Of a DNA stretch of 64,000 nucleotides, positions 43,075 through 52,294 are shown piece by piece (the first letter of the stretch is position 1; the number at the start of each line of letters is the position of its first letter). A program made the translations under genes and the position numbers. The notes below the pieces were generated by a model that saw only the letters and a program-made list of their open reading frames with translations, was not told where the DNA came from and did no database searches. This stretch comes from Kaistella palustris DSM 21579 (GTDB lineage: Bacteria; Bacteroidota; Bacteroidia; Flavobacteriales; Weeksellaceae): contig NZ_AULL01000016.1 of assembly GCF_000422265.1 (NCBI RefSeq), forward strand, positions 186,001 to 250,000, written 5' to 3'.

Positions 43075-43494
43075 ATGTCGCAATATGAGGTCACTTTGTT
43101 ACTTGGGAGTAATCTTGGAGATACGCGCGGAAATCTGGAGCGTGCCTTAGAAATGATTAAAAAAGAAATCGGTCCGGTGGTGGCGCAAAGTCCGTTCCTT
43201 TATTCTGAACCTGTAGAATTTGCAAGTAATAATATATTTTGTAATATTGCAGTACTGATAAAATCCGACTTTTCGCCAATTAAACTTCTGAATTCGATAA
43301 AAAAGATAGAAGTGGAGATGGGCCGATTGGTCGATTCGTCGGTTACAGAAACCTATGCAGACAGAGTTATAGATATTGATATCGTCTTATTCGGGCAGGT
43401 AATTTTCAAGTGCAAGAGATTGCAAATTCCACACATCAGACATCTGCACGACCGGGATTTTTCAATGCGTCTTCTACAGTCCTTAAAACACTAA
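43075..43494 (+). CDS. folK: 2-amino-4-hydroxy-6-hydroxymethyldihydropteridine diphosphokinase
   Basis: 139-residue kinase that pyrophosphorylates hydroxymethyldihydropterin in folate synthesis. Motifs: LLLGSNLGDTRGNLERAL, VDIDIVLFG-type metal site (RVIDIDIVLFG) and PHIRHLHDRDFSMRLL. It is somewhat shorter than the usual ~160 residues, but the conserved parts are present. An outer-membrane gene begins 10 bases later. The -7 box for this gene would have to lie inside sppA, since the gap is only 21 bases. Confidence 0.93.
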   Translation: MSQYEVTLLLGSNLGDTRGNLERALEMIKKEIGPVVAQSPFLYSEPVEFASNNIFCNIAVLIKSDFSPIKLLNSIKKIEVEMGRLVDSSVTETYADRVIDIDIVLFGQVIFKCKRLQIPHIRHLHDRDFSMRLLQSLKH

Positions 43495-43504
43495 AACACA
43501 AAAT

Positions 43505-44620
43505 ATGAAATTAGGTTTATTTTTAGCAGTTATTGCTCCTGTGGCGATATCTGCCCAAACGCAGGTTTCGGGTACCAGCAATTATCCGAATACTTTCTCC
43601 AGCGGCTCGGCGAAGGTTCAGAAATTCGATAATTCCGCGAGAAGGTTCAACGACTGGGCAATCTCCGTCGGTGGTGGTGCTGCATTTATGGCCAAAGCAG
43701 ACTTAACGTCCTTTTACGACAAGGAAATCAACTGGGGCTGGAACGCTTATGTATCACTGGACAAACAGATATCACACACCTTTGGTATGAGTCTACAGTA
43801 TGCCACGGGCAAAACCAATCAGCGCGGTATGTTACCTGGCGCGGAAGGTGTAAAAGCCGGTGTAGCAGATGCATGGACGAAATTTAACCAGATATCTGTT
43901 CTGGGAGATCTCAATTTTTCAAACTTACTTCGGCGCGTCGATAATCATTCTCCTTACAGATGGGCATTGCACGGCTACGGGGGTGTAGGATTGCAGGGCT
44001 ATGAAACCCTGCTGCTTGATAATGACCTTTCTAATTATAACCCGAGAACCTTTCCCATTTCTGTGGATCAGAAACTGAACATTTCGTCTTTCTTTTTTCA
44101 GGGTGGTGTGGGTGTGAAGTATAAGGTGAATAAACTGATCGATGTAGAAGCGAGAACGATGTATATATTTACTGGCGACGAGGCATTCGATGGAGGCGGA
44201 CGGTTACGTGACACGGGATCACCGCGCATCAACTATAATCTCATCAGCGACTCACACAGTGATGATATGTGGACCGTAAATCTGGGTTTAACCTTCAAGC
44301 TTGGTAAGCATGACTCGCACCTCGCATGGCATGATCCGTTACAGGAAGCTTACTACAGAACAGGCGCTTTAGAAAACGCTTCAAACGATTTTGTAGTCTG
44401 TGAAAAAGGCGATAATGATAATGACGGTGTCTGCGATGATTGGGACCGACAACTTGACACGCCTGCAGGTGCAAGGGTTGATGGTGCCGGTGTTGCCCTG
44501 GATATGGATCTGGATGGCGTTATCGATCTGTATGATAAATGTGTAACTGTTCCCGGAACGGTAGAAAATGATGGCTGCCCCACCAATTATACAGGTGCGA
44601 CAAACTCAGTTGGTAAATAA
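43505..44620 (+). CDS. OmpA-like outer-membrane protein lacking the C-terminal domain
   Basis: 371-residue protein with signal peptide MKLGLFLAVIAPVAISAQ. It has an N-terminal beta-barrel (about 20-290) and thrombospondin type 3-like calcium-binding repeats (DNDNDGVCDDWD, DMDLDGVIDLYDKC). It then stops after NDGCPTNYTGATNSVGK, where the neighbouring paralogue continues into an OmpA peptidoglycan-binding domain. It is therefore a C-terminally reduced paralogue, ending cleanly rather than by a visible frameshift. Likely an outer-membrane barrel without the wall anchor. Located 10 bases after folK and 133 bases before the full-length copy. Confidence 0.87.
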   Translation: MKLGLFLAVIAPVAISAQTQVSGTSNYPNTFSSGSAKVQKFDNSARRFNDWAISVGGGAAFMAKADLTSFYDKEINWGWNAYVSLDKQISHTFGMSLQYATGKTNQRGMLPGAEGVKAGVADAWTKFNQISVLGDLNFSNLLRRVDNHSPYRWALHGYGGVGLQGYETLLLDNDLSNYNPRTFPISVDQKLNISSFFFQGGVGVKYKVNKLIDVEARTMYIFTGDEAFDGGGRLRDTGSPRINYNLISDSHSDDMWTVNLGLTFKLGKHDSHLAWHDPLQEAYYRTGALENASNDFVVCEKGDNDNDGVCDDWDRQLDTPAGARVDGAGVALDMDLDGVIDLYDKCVTVPGTVENDGCPTNYTGATNSVGK

Positions 44621-44753
44621 AATTTAGGATAGTGGCACGGTAATTGTTGAGTAGGACGGAGAAAGAAAACGCTTGAATATCCCTTGTCCATTACGTTTTC
44701 AACAAATACAGCTACTTAAAAAAATAAATAATAATAACTAAAAAAATAAATTT

Positions 44754-46193
44754 ATGAAACTAAATTTAGCAATCGCAGCTCTAGCATTGGCTCTGCCTAC
44801 CGCTATCTTTGCGCAGGATTCGGTCGCAGTATCAACAATGGGTTACCCAGATACCTATTCTTCAGGTTCTGCAAATGTATCTCCTTTTACACAGGAGTCT
44901 AAACGATTTAATGACTGGGCAATTTCTGTTGGTGCCGGCGTTCCGCTTCTTCAGTCCGCAGATTTAACTTCAATTAAAAATGGAAACGGTAAGAATGTTT
45001 TTGGATATTCTGCTTATGTCAGTATCGACAAGGCAATTACCCATGCTTTCGGCTTAAATCTTCAGTACGACAGGGGAGAAACCAGACAGGGTTGGTTCAA
45101 CACCAAAACTGACAATGCTACAGGAACCGGTTATCAGGATCTTGGTGCACGTACACAATATGACGCGATCTCCCTTTTAGGAGATGTGAATTTCTCTAAC
45201 CTGTTGAGAAGAGTTGACAACAAATCTCCTTACAGATGGGCGCTTCACGGTTACGCAGGTATTGGAACACTGGCTTACAGAGCTTATTTGGAAGATGCTG
45301 CAGGTCAAAGACTGATGACAGAAGTTAAACCGTTTAAATTTAATTCACTGTTCGGACAGGCCGGTGCAGGTTTAAAATATAAAATAAACAGAAGAATTGA
45401 CCTGGAAGGTAGAGTAATGTATGTTGTTACTACCGACGATCAGTTTGATGGTGGCGGTGCTCAGTACAGTGAAATCAACCGTAGAAATGATGCGGTTTCC
45501 GATAACTTCTTTAATGCTACTTTAGGACTGTCATTAAAATTAGGAAAACACGAATCACACCTGATGTGGCACGACCCGTTGCAGGAAATCTATTACAAGT
45601 TAGATGTTTTGGCTGAGAAAAACCAGGATGTTGAAGTTTGTAAAAAAGGAGACGCGGATAACGATGGTGTTTGCGACGATTGGGACAGACAGCTTGATAC
45701 TCCTGCAGGTGCAAGAGTTGACGGTGCAGGTGTAGCTTTGGATACAGACTTAGATGGGGTAATTGACCTTTATGACAAATGTGTAACTGTACCGGGACCT
45801 GTTGAAAACAATGGTTGTCCGACCAACAGTACAGTAACAGATAATACCAGAACTTTGGAAGGTATTGAATTTGATTTGGACTCAGACAGAATCCTTCCGT
45901 CAAATACACCAATTTTAAATAATGCAGTTAACTATATTAACTCCTCAACCGGAAGCTATAATGTAATAGGTGGTACAGATACAAGAGCATCTGACGCTTA
46001 TAACCAAAGACTTTCCGAAAGAAGAGCGAATACAGTTAAAAATTATCTGATCCAGAATGGTGTAGATTCAGGTAAGTTAGATGCAATCGGTAGAGGAGAA
46101 AAAGACCTTAAATATCCGGAGTGTAATCCAGCTACGAAATGCCCTGAATGGAAAAACAGAGCAAACCGAAGAGTTTACTTCGAAGCTAAATAA
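44754..46193 (+). CDS. OmpA family outer-membrane protein
   Basis: 479-residue protein with signal peptide MKLNLAIAALALALPTAIFAQ. It has a beta-barrel (about 20-285), thrombospondin type 3-like repeats (DADNDGVCDDWD, DTDLDGVIDLYDKC) and a C-terminal OmpA domain (about 365-479; YNVIGGTDTRASDAYNQRLS, the D and R that bind diaminopimelate in DTRASD and NRRVYFEAK). It links outer membrane and peptidoglycan. The first two parts align with the upstream paralogue. A strong terminator follows. Confidence 0.93.
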   Translation: MKLNLAIAALALALPTAIFAQDSVAVSTMGYPDTYSSGSANVSPFTQESKRFNDWAISVGAGVPLLQSADLTSIKNGNGKNVFGYSAYVSIDKAITHAFGLNLQYDRGETRQGWFNTKTDNATGTGYQDLGARTQYDAISLLGDVNFSNLLRRVDNKSPYRWALHGYAGIGTLAYRAYLEDAAGQRLMTEVKPFKFNSLFGQAGAGLKYKINRRIDLEGRVMYVVTTDDQFDGGGAQYSEINRRNDAVSDNFFNATLGLSLKLGKHESHLMWHDPLQEIYYKLDVLAEKNQDVEVCKKGDADNDGVCDDWDRQLDTPAGARVDGAGVALDTDLDGVIDLYDKCVTVPGPVENNGCPTNSTVTDNTRTLEGIEFDLDSDRILPSNTPILNNAVNYINSSTGSYNVIGGTDTRASDAYNQRLSERRANTVKNYLIQNGVDSGKLDAIGRGEKDLKYPECNPATKCPEWKNRANRRVYFEAK

Positions 46194-46212
46194 TTTTTAT
46201 AATTATATATTT

Positions 46213-46235
46213 AAAGCCACGCACTGCGTGGCTTT
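46213..46235 (+). terminator. Terminator after ompA-type gene
   Basis: AAAGCCACGC (46213-46222) pairs with GCGTGGCTTT (46226-46235), 3-base loop, then T-run. recQ begins 37 bases downstream. Confidence 0.85.
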
Positions 46236-46272
46236 TTTTGTTTTGTGCCTTTACTTTCTGTATTTTTACTTC

Positions 46273-48174
46273 ATGGTTTCGGCGCAGGATTTTCAACAGC
46301 TCAAGAGGCAGACCTTAACACATTTTTGGGGTCACTCACAGTTCCGTGCACAGCAGGAGGAGATCATTGATTCGGTGATCTCGGGCAAGGATACGCTTGT
46401 ACTTTTGCCTACGGGCGGCGGAAAATCGCTGTGCTATCAGTTGCCGGCACTTATCCTGGAGGGAACCTGTCTGGTTATTTCGCCTCTTTTAGCCTTAATG
46501 AAAGATCAGGTTTTCCATTTAAAAAGTAAAGGAATTGAAGCCGAATACTTATCCTCCGAACTTGATGACTTCGATGCAGAAACGATCTTCAATACCTGTA
46601 AAAACGGTATTACTAAAATTTTGTACGTATCCCCGGAGCGACTTACAAACAGAGTGTTTCTACAGAATATAGAGGAAATTCAAATATCATTTATTGCGGT
46701 TGATGAAGCGCACTGTATTTCCGAATGGGGCCAGGATTTCCGGCCGAGTTATCAGAATATCAAGGATTTCCGGGCCGGCCTTAAAGATATTGCGGTGCTC
46801 GCGCTTACTGCGACTGCCACACCGAAAGTGCTGCAGGAAATAAAAAATAAAATAAACTTACAGAACAGCGCGGTCTTTCAGCAAAGTTTCCGCAGAACTA
46901 ATATTAAAATTGTCTCCGACCGGATTTCAGATAAATACCAGCGCGTACTGGATCTTCTTAAGTACAATAATTCGGCAGGGATTATTTACGTGCGCAGCCG
47001 CAAAGAAACCGAAGAGTTAACCAAATACCTCCAGCGGAATAATATTCAAAATGTCGATTTTTTTCATGCAGGTTTGAGTTTAAAGGAGAAAAATGCCAAG
47101 CAGGATTTATGGATCCGAAGCCGTAACCATGTGCTTATTTCCACCAATGCCTTCGGTATGGGGATTGATAAGGATCAGGTCCGTTTTGTTCTGCATTTCT
47201 CACCGCCACAGTCACTGGAGAATTACTATCAGGAAATTGGCCGCGCCGGCCGGGATGGTGAGCAATCTTATGCATTTTTGCTTTGGAACGAACAGGAACT
47301 CAAGAATTTTGATCAGATTCTGATGAATCAGATCCCGTCGAGAGTAGAATTTAAAAATATCGTCTCGTACATTTATTCCACTTTTCAGATCGCTGAAAAT
47401 GATCTCCCGGAAAATATTTTCCAGCTCCATATCCAGCGGATCCAGCAGGCAACAAAAACCTCGCTTGCGAAGATCAGAAATGTACTGAACTTTCTGCATA
47501 ACCAGGAACTTATATTTTACAGAGCAAACAAGTCGCTGTCTTCTCTTGAACTGAAAATTTCTGCGGATGACCTCGACATTCTTCCTAAAAGCGATGCATA
47601 TTTTCTGGAATTGATGTTGCGGAATTTTTCGGGGCTTACCACACACAAGATCATGTTCAGTGAGCAGAACTTTAGCACAAAAATTAGTTCTGAACCCCAT
47701 CTTGTCCGCGAGCGGATCAAAGATATGCAGAGGAAAGGTTATGTAGATTATATCGATGGAGCACTGTCGGGCATTAAATTTTTAAAACATAGGGATGACC
47801 GCAGCATGCAGGGAAAATACTGGCATCTATTTGAACAGATTCAAAAAAATAAAATTCAGAAGTGGGAGGAAATGAAGTTCTTTGTGCAGGATTCAGATTA
47901 CTGTAAAATGAAACTGATACTATCTTATTTCGGTGAGAAAAATGTAAAGAACTGCGGTAAATGTTCGGTTTGTGTACAACAGAAGGAGGGCGTTTTCGGA
48001 CGGAATATATCCGGAGAGATATTGAGCATTCTAAAACAGAATCCCGCCAACGTAGAGGAAATTGCCATTCGCCTTCATTATTATGAAAAAGAAAATATAC
48101 TTGAAAACCTTATTCAGCTTCTCGATTCCGGGGAGGTGAAAATGCTGAATTTCCGTACCTATATCGCAACCTGA
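46273..48174 (+). CDS. recQ: ATP-dependent DNA helicase RecQ
   Basis: 633-residue superfamily 2 helicase that unwinds forked and joint DNA in recombinational repair. Motifs: motif I LLPTGGGKSLCYQLPA, DEAHCISEWG, aromatic-rich loop, GIIYVRSRK and the IGRAGRDG helix. C-terminal zinc domain with CGKCSVC near residue 570. The frame is open upstream into the ompA-type gene to 46081, but ATG 46273, after the terminator, gives the correct start (MVSAQDFQQLKR). There is no separate HRDC domain in the visible sequence. Confidence 0.95.
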   Translation: MVSAQDFQQLKRQTLTHFWGHSQFRAQQEEIIDSVISGKDTLVLLPTGGGKSLCYQLPALILEGTCLVISPLLALMKDQVFHLKSKGIEAEYLSSELDDFDAETIFNTCKNGITKILYVSPERLTNRVFLQNIEEIQISFIAVDEAHCISEWGQDFRPSYQNIKDFRAGLKDIAVLALTATATPKVLQEIKNKINLQNSAVFQQSFRRTNIKIVSDRISDKYQRVLDLLKYNNSAGIIYVRSRKETEELTKYLQRNNIQNVDFFHAGLSLKEKNAKQDLWIRSRNHVLISTNAFGMGIDKDQVRFVLHFSPPQSLENYYQEIGRAGRDGEQSYAFLLWNEQELKNFDQILMNQIPSRVEFKNIVSYIYSTFQIAENDLPENIFQLHIQRIQQATKTSLAKIRNVLNFLHNQELIFYRANKSLSSLELKISADDLDILPKSDAYFLELMLRNFSGLTTHKIMFSEQNFSTKISSEPHLVRERIKDMQRKGYVDYIDGALSGIKFLKHRDDRSMQGKYWHLFEQIQKNKIQKWEEMKFFVQDSDYCKMKLILSYFGEKNVKNCGKCSVCVQQKEGVFGRNISGEILSILKQNPANVEEIAIRLHYYEKENILENLIQLLDSGEVKMLNFRTYIAT

Positions 48175-48240
48175 TAAAAATTTTGCCTTAAATCAAAACA
48201 AAAATGTGCTTCTTGCTGCACAACCTTACATTCCAGAAAA

Positions 48241-49188
48241 ATGAAATCATTGAACATAGTATTCTTCGGGACGCCTGAATTTGCAAAAACCTGTCTCGAA
48301 GCCATTCATAATTCCCACCATACAGTTGCAGGCGTAGTAACCGTAGCAGACAAAGCCAGTGGGCGCGGACAGAAGATAAACACTTCGGCGGTAAAAGATT
48401 ATGCGGTGGAGCAGCAGTTACCTGTTTTTCAACCTGAAAAATTAAAGGATCCGGCTTTTCTGGAGGATATCAGAAAACTCAACGCGGATGTTTTTGTGGT
48501 CGTCGCTTTCCGAATGATGCCAAAAGTTTTATTTGAAATGCCGCCGCTCGGAACATTTAATCTGCACGCCTCGCTCCTGCCGGATTATCGCGGTGCGGCA
48601 CCGATCAATTACGCCATCATTAACGGAGAGAAAACCACAGGCGCAACCACTTTCTTTATTAATGAAAAGATTGATGAAGGTAATATTTTACTGCAGCAGG
48701 AACTCGACATCTTTCCCCACGAAAATGCAGGTTCCCTCCACGACAGACTGATGGAAATGGGCGCCGGACTTGTGGTAAAAACCCTGGACGGTCTTGCTGA
48801 AAATACGATTCACGAAAAACCGCAACCACAAGTGGAACATCCCAAAAATGCTTTTAAAATCTTTAAAGAAGATACGCGGATCAACTGGGATCAAAGTTCA
48901 GAAACCGTTCATAATTTTATTCGGGGCATGTCACCGTATCCCGCAGCTTTCACCACTCTTAAAATTGGCGATGAAGAGAAATTCCTGAAAATCTACAAAG
49001 GAAATATTCAGCTTTCGGAGGAGCGTAAAAAGCCCGGAACATTAGAAATCGGTAAACATTGCTTCCAGATTTCCACTTCAGATGGTCTGTACCTGCCTGA
49101 AGAAGTGCAGCTCGAAGGAAAAAAAAGAATGTCGGTCAAAGATTTTCTAAATGGGTTTCAGCATTTCGACCACATTTCGCTTGCTTAG
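48241..49188 (+). CDS. fmt: Methionyl-tRNA formyltransferase
   Basis: 315-residue enzyme that formylates the initiator Met-tRNA. Motifs: IVFFGTPEFAKTCLEAI, VVAFRMMPKVL, NLHASLLPDYRGAAPINYAI (positions 48556-48618 in DNA) and the C-terminal domain. H and D of the SLLPDYRG region form the active site. Its end lies one base from the convergent T9SS type B gene. Confidence 0.96.
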   Translation: MKSLNIVFFGTPEFAKTCLEAIHNSHHTVAGVVTVADKASGRGQKINTSAVKDYAVEQQLPVFQPEKLKDPAFLEDIRKLNADVFVVVAFRMMPKVLFEMPPLGTFNLHASLLPDYRGAAPINYAIINGEKTTGATTFFINEKIDEGNILLQQELDIFPHENAGSLHDRLMEMGAGLVVKTLDGLAENTIHEKPQPQVEHPKNAFKIFKEDTRINWDQSSETVHNFIRGMSPYPAAFTTLKIGDEEKFLKIYKGNIQLSEERKKPGTLEIGKHCFQISTSDGLYLPEEVQLEGKKRMSVKDFLNGFQHFDHISLA

Positions 49189-49189
49189 A

Positions 49190-51238
49190 TTAGTTTCTGT
49201 TCTTGATTAAAATCCAGCCTTTGTAGGAAACCGGCAAATTGGTATCGGGCTCAGTCCAGTTCAGTATATACCAATATGTTCCCGTTGGCAGCGGTCTTCC
49301 GTTCATTTTTCCGTCAAAAGTGTAAGGAGTTTTCTGCGATATAAAAACCTGATTTCCAAAACGGTCAAAAATCTCGATCTTCACGTCTTTTTTAATGTTG
49401 AGATCGGAGTAATCCAAAACTTCATTTTTGCCGTCAGCGTTTGGTGTAATGACATTAATCAAATTGAGGATAAGAAGCTCCTTCGTTACTGTTTCGCAGT
49501 TTTGCGCGTCAGTGACCGAAACGGTATGTTTGCCGCGAGGTACATTTTGAAAAACATTGGTGCCGGTAAGAACTTCGCTGTTCCACGAATTGGTGATCCG
49601 GTAAGGCGGCTCGCCACCTGCAACATTCACTGTAACTGTATTTCCGGTAACGTCGATATTTGTAATTTGGGGTAAAGTCGCGGCAGAGATCGTAACATCC
49701 TGTTCCAGCGAACAGCCATTAGCTGAGGTAAGCTGCACTTTGTATTTACCTGTTGAGATGCCGCTGATCATATTATTGGTAGGTCCTTCCACTATCACAT
49801 CACCATTTTCACGCATCCATTTGTAATAGATAAATGTAGTTTCCGCTTTTAAAGTAGTTGTCGCGTTGGGACAGATGGCTTGGTCACTTAAAAGGAGTGA
49901 CTTTTTAGGCGTTAATAAATGTACACTTTCAATTTCCGGCGGGCAGGAACCGCTCCTTACCCAGATATAAACTTCGGTATCAGAAGAATAGGTAAATGGT
50001 TCGGAAAGAAAATTTGAATTTCCGGCGAGTGCATCGTTTTCATACTGATAATATCTTACCTGAAAATAATCTTTATAATTGGAAATAATTTGAGACTTTA
50101 AATCCTGAAGATTAAGTGATATGGGATTTCCCTCGTTGTAATTACAAAAATATGGATTTGGGGAAAACAGAGGTATTGCGCCATACTCAACTGTGATGGA
50201 GCCTTTCAGCTGGCAGCCGCCCACATCCAAAGTTACTTCATAAACTCCTTCCTGATCAACCGTGTATTTAGGATTATTATCTGTGCCGGGAATCGGATTT
50301 CCATTTCTGAACCATCTGTAATCAGTTCCACCTGTCGTGGTGGCATCGAGTGTTTTCGTGGCGCCTTCGCACAGCGAGGTGTTTGCGCCCAGCAAAAGAT
50401 CAGGACCCAGATCTTTTTTACCGACGAAACTTCCGGCTTTTAAGAATACGGCGGAATCGTGGGAGTAATTGGTGTTGTCGGCAATCACCAGTTTGATATG
50501 ATATTTTTGGCCCGGGATAATGTTGGTTCTGGCGGTAAGCACTTTTGTCTGGCCATCAAAGTTGGTGGGTGAATCCTGACGGGAGGAGTAAGGCGGATAG
50601 TTATATCTGTCAAAATATTCGGGATTTCTGGCCGAGCAGGGACCTTCTCCGCGAACCGTTGTTGATGAAACAGGTGTATTCGTACCCGGAACTAGTGCAA
50701 TATTATGATAATAAGTCTCACCGACCTCTTTGATAAGAAATGCAAATGAATCGGAATAATTACAACCACTGCTCTGATATTCTTCCGATAAAAACATGTA
50801 GTCGAAACTTATTCCCGTCGTATTATAAGCGATAAAATCAAACTCCAGGGAAGTTGCGTTTACAAAGCTGCCGACGGAAGCTCCAAAAGCGTCGGCTAAA
50901 TCGGTGTCCCCGGGCCAGTCCGCAACCCCATCCATCAAAGTTGTCGTATTTGGACCGGATGCATGGTTTGCGCCGCCGGTACTCAAGATTATCCCTTTTT
51001 CTATAGCAAAAGGTAAACTGCCTTTTTCGAAATAACCGTAGCTAAAAGGTTTATAATTGTCATAATCTGACCAGTTTTTCGCTGTTATATTAGAGACCGT
51101 AATACAGCTGGCATTATTAGAACCGATAAACACATCTCTTACAAGTTCGTCGGGAGTTTTTGAAGTTACCGTAATATATTGTTGCGAATATCCGGCAATA
51201 AAAAACAAGGCAAAAACTAAGGAAAGTAAATTTTTCAA
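49190..51238 (-). CDS. T9SS type B protein with choice-of-anchor L domain
   Basis: 682-residue exported protein. Signal peptide KNLLSLVFALFFIAGYSQ; the start is TTG (51236-51238). Residues about 30-250 carry the choice-of-anchor L pattern (SFAFLIKEVG, GIILSTGGANHASG, FDYMFLSEEYQSSGC). Middle Ig/PKD-like strands (YRWFRNGNPI, YYKWMRENG) follow. The last ~80 residues (NVITPNADGKNEVLDYSDL to GWILIKNRN) are a gliding-motility C-terminal sorting domain. The end region resembles that of the giant protein at 5.7-10.6 kb. Likely a cell-surface protein; the ligand is unknown. Confidence 0.9.
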   Translation of the reverse strand: MKNLLSLVFALFFIAGYSQQYITVTSKTPDELVRDVFIGSNNASCITVSNITAKNWSDYDNYKPFSYGYFEKGSLPFAIEKGIILSTGGANHASGPNTTTLMDGVADWPGDTDLADAFGASVGSFVNATSLEFDFIAYNTTGISFDYMFLSEEYQSSGCNYSDSFAFLIKEVGETYYHNIALVPGTNTPVSSTTVRGEGPCSARNPEYFDRYNYPPYSSRQDSPTNFDGQTKVLTARTNIIPGQKYHIKLVIADNTNYSHDSAVFLKAGSFVGKKDLGPDLLLGANTSLCEGATKTLDATTTGGTDYRWFRNGNPIPGTDNNPKYTVDQEGVYEVTLDVGGCQLKGSITVEYGAIPLFSPNPYFCNYNEGNPISLNLQDLKSQIISNYKDYFQVRYYQYENDALAGNSNFLSEPFTYSSDTEVYIWVRSGSCPPEIESVHLLTPKKSLLLSDQAICPNATTTLKAETTFIYYKWMRENGDVIVEGPTNNMISGISTGKYKVQLTSANGCSLEQDVTISAATLPQITNIDVTGNTVTVNVAGGEPPYRITNSWNSEVLTGTNVFQNVPRGKHTVSVTDAQNCETVTKELLILNLINVITPNADGKNEVLDYSDLNIKKDVKIEIFDRFGNQVFISQKTPYTFDGKMNGRPLPTGTYWYILNWTEPDTNLPVSYKGWILIKNRN

Positions 51239-51258
51239 TTATATAAAAATTAGGACTG

Positions 51259-51266
51259 CAAAATTA
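51259..51266 (-). promoter_or_regulatory. TAnnTTTG -7 box of the choice-of-anchor L gene
   Basis: TAATTTTG on the minus strand, 20 bases before the TTG start. The closest TTG upstream (51295-51297) is 28 bases away. Confidence 0.3.
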
Positions 51267-51282
51267 CTCCTATTTAAACGAA

Positions 51283-51312
51283 AAAATCCCTTTCCAATAA
51301 GAAAGAGATTTT
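51283..51312 (-). terminator. Terminator of tsf
   Basis: On the minus strand AAAATCTCTTTC (51301-51312) pairs with GAAAGGGATTTT (51283-51294; one G-T pair) around a 6-base loop, followed by T-rich sequence. Confidence 0.75.
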
Positions 51313-51337
51313 AAATATACTTTCAGAAATATTTCTG

Positions 51338-52162
51338 TTACGAAAGACTTACTCTTACAAAACCTACAACCTTTAAATCTGAATTCACGGATTTTACGTA
51401 GTCTGCTACGGAAACACCGGAATCCTTAATGAAAGCCTGGTGTACCAAAGTATTGTCTTTGTAGAATTTCTGCATTTTACCTTTCAGGATATTATCGATG
51501 ATGTTTGCAGGTTTTCCTTCTTTAGTTAAAAGTTCTCTTTCGATATCGAGTTCTTTGTCGATCGTTTCCTGAGAAACCATAGTTTCATCCAAAGCGATTG
51601 GGTTCATTGCAGCAACCTGCATGGCTACAGCTTTTGCAGCTTCTGCAGCTCCTTCGGCCTTACCGGAAAGCGATGCGATTGCAGCGATCTTGTTTCCTGC
51701 GTGGATGTAAGCTCCAAGGAAAGGACCTTCAATTCTTTCGAAAGAACCGATCTCGATTTTTTCACCGATCACACCGGTCTGCTCGATCAGTTTGTCGGCT
51801 ACAGTCATTCCGTGGAAATCTGACGCTAAAAATTCTTCTTTATTTGCATAAAATACAGCCTGCTCCGCAAGTTCGTGCGCCAGTTCTACGAAATTATCAT
51901 TCTTACCTACGAAATCAGTCTCGCAGTTCAGCGCGATAACCGCACCCAGCGTGTTGTCTTCGTTCACTTTGGCAATTACTGCACCTTCAGATGAATCTCT
52001 GTCGGCTCTGTTTGCTGCAACTTTCTGACCTTTTTTTCTGAGGTTTTCAATTGCTTTATCGAAATCGCCTTCAGCTTCGATCAAGGCTTTTTTGCAGTCC
52101 ATCATTCCTGCTCCTGTAATGTTTCTTAATTTAGCTACATCTGCAGCAACCACTGTATACAT
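51338..52162 (-). CDS. tsf: Elongation factor Ts
   Basis: 274-residue guanine-nucleotide exchange factor of EF-Tu. The N-terminal domain LRNITGAGMMDCKKALIEA and the core NCETDFVGKND are unmistakable. ATG 52160-52162 (MYTVVAADVAKLR) is used; an in-frame extension of 23 codons has no family sequence and runs over the promoter. rpsB, which normally precedes tsf, is not adjacent: upstream is a 132-base gap with its own -7 box and a divergent gene. It has its own terminator too, so it is monocistronic here. Confidence 0.97.
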   Translation of the reverse strand: MYTVVAADVAKLRNITGAGMMDCKKALIEAEGDFDKAIENLRKKGQKVAANRADRDSSEGAVIAKVNEDNTLGAVIALNCETDFVGKNDNFVELAHELAEQAVFYANKEEFLASDFHGMTVADKLIEQTGVIGEKIEIGSFERIEGPFLGAYIHAGNKIAAIASLSGKAEGAAEAAKAVAMQVAAMNPIALDETMVSQETIDKELDIERELLTKEGKPANIIDNILKGKMQKFYKDNTLVHQAFIKDSGVSVADYVKSVNSDLKVVGFVRVSLS

Positions 52163-52212
52163 ATATTTATTTTTATAATTAAAATTGAATAATTTAGCTT
52201 TTTTCGGCCGTG

Positions 52213-52220
52213 CAAAGATA
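52213..52220 (-). promoter_or_regulatory. TAnnTTTG -7 box of tsf
   Basis: TATCTTTG on the minus strand, 50 bases before the ATG. A TTG lies upstream, but at only 12 bases. This supports separate transcription of tsf. Confidence 0.4.
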
Positions 52221-52294
52221 ATAAATTCCATACAAACTAAAAAGCAGATTTATACGTTATTACTAAAATTTCAACTTTAAAAATCACCCTTTTC

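Noticed and set aside
46081-46272. 64-codon N-terminal extension of RecQ
   Set aside because: It reads through the ompA-type gene in another frame and through a terminator hairpin; the family start is at 46273.
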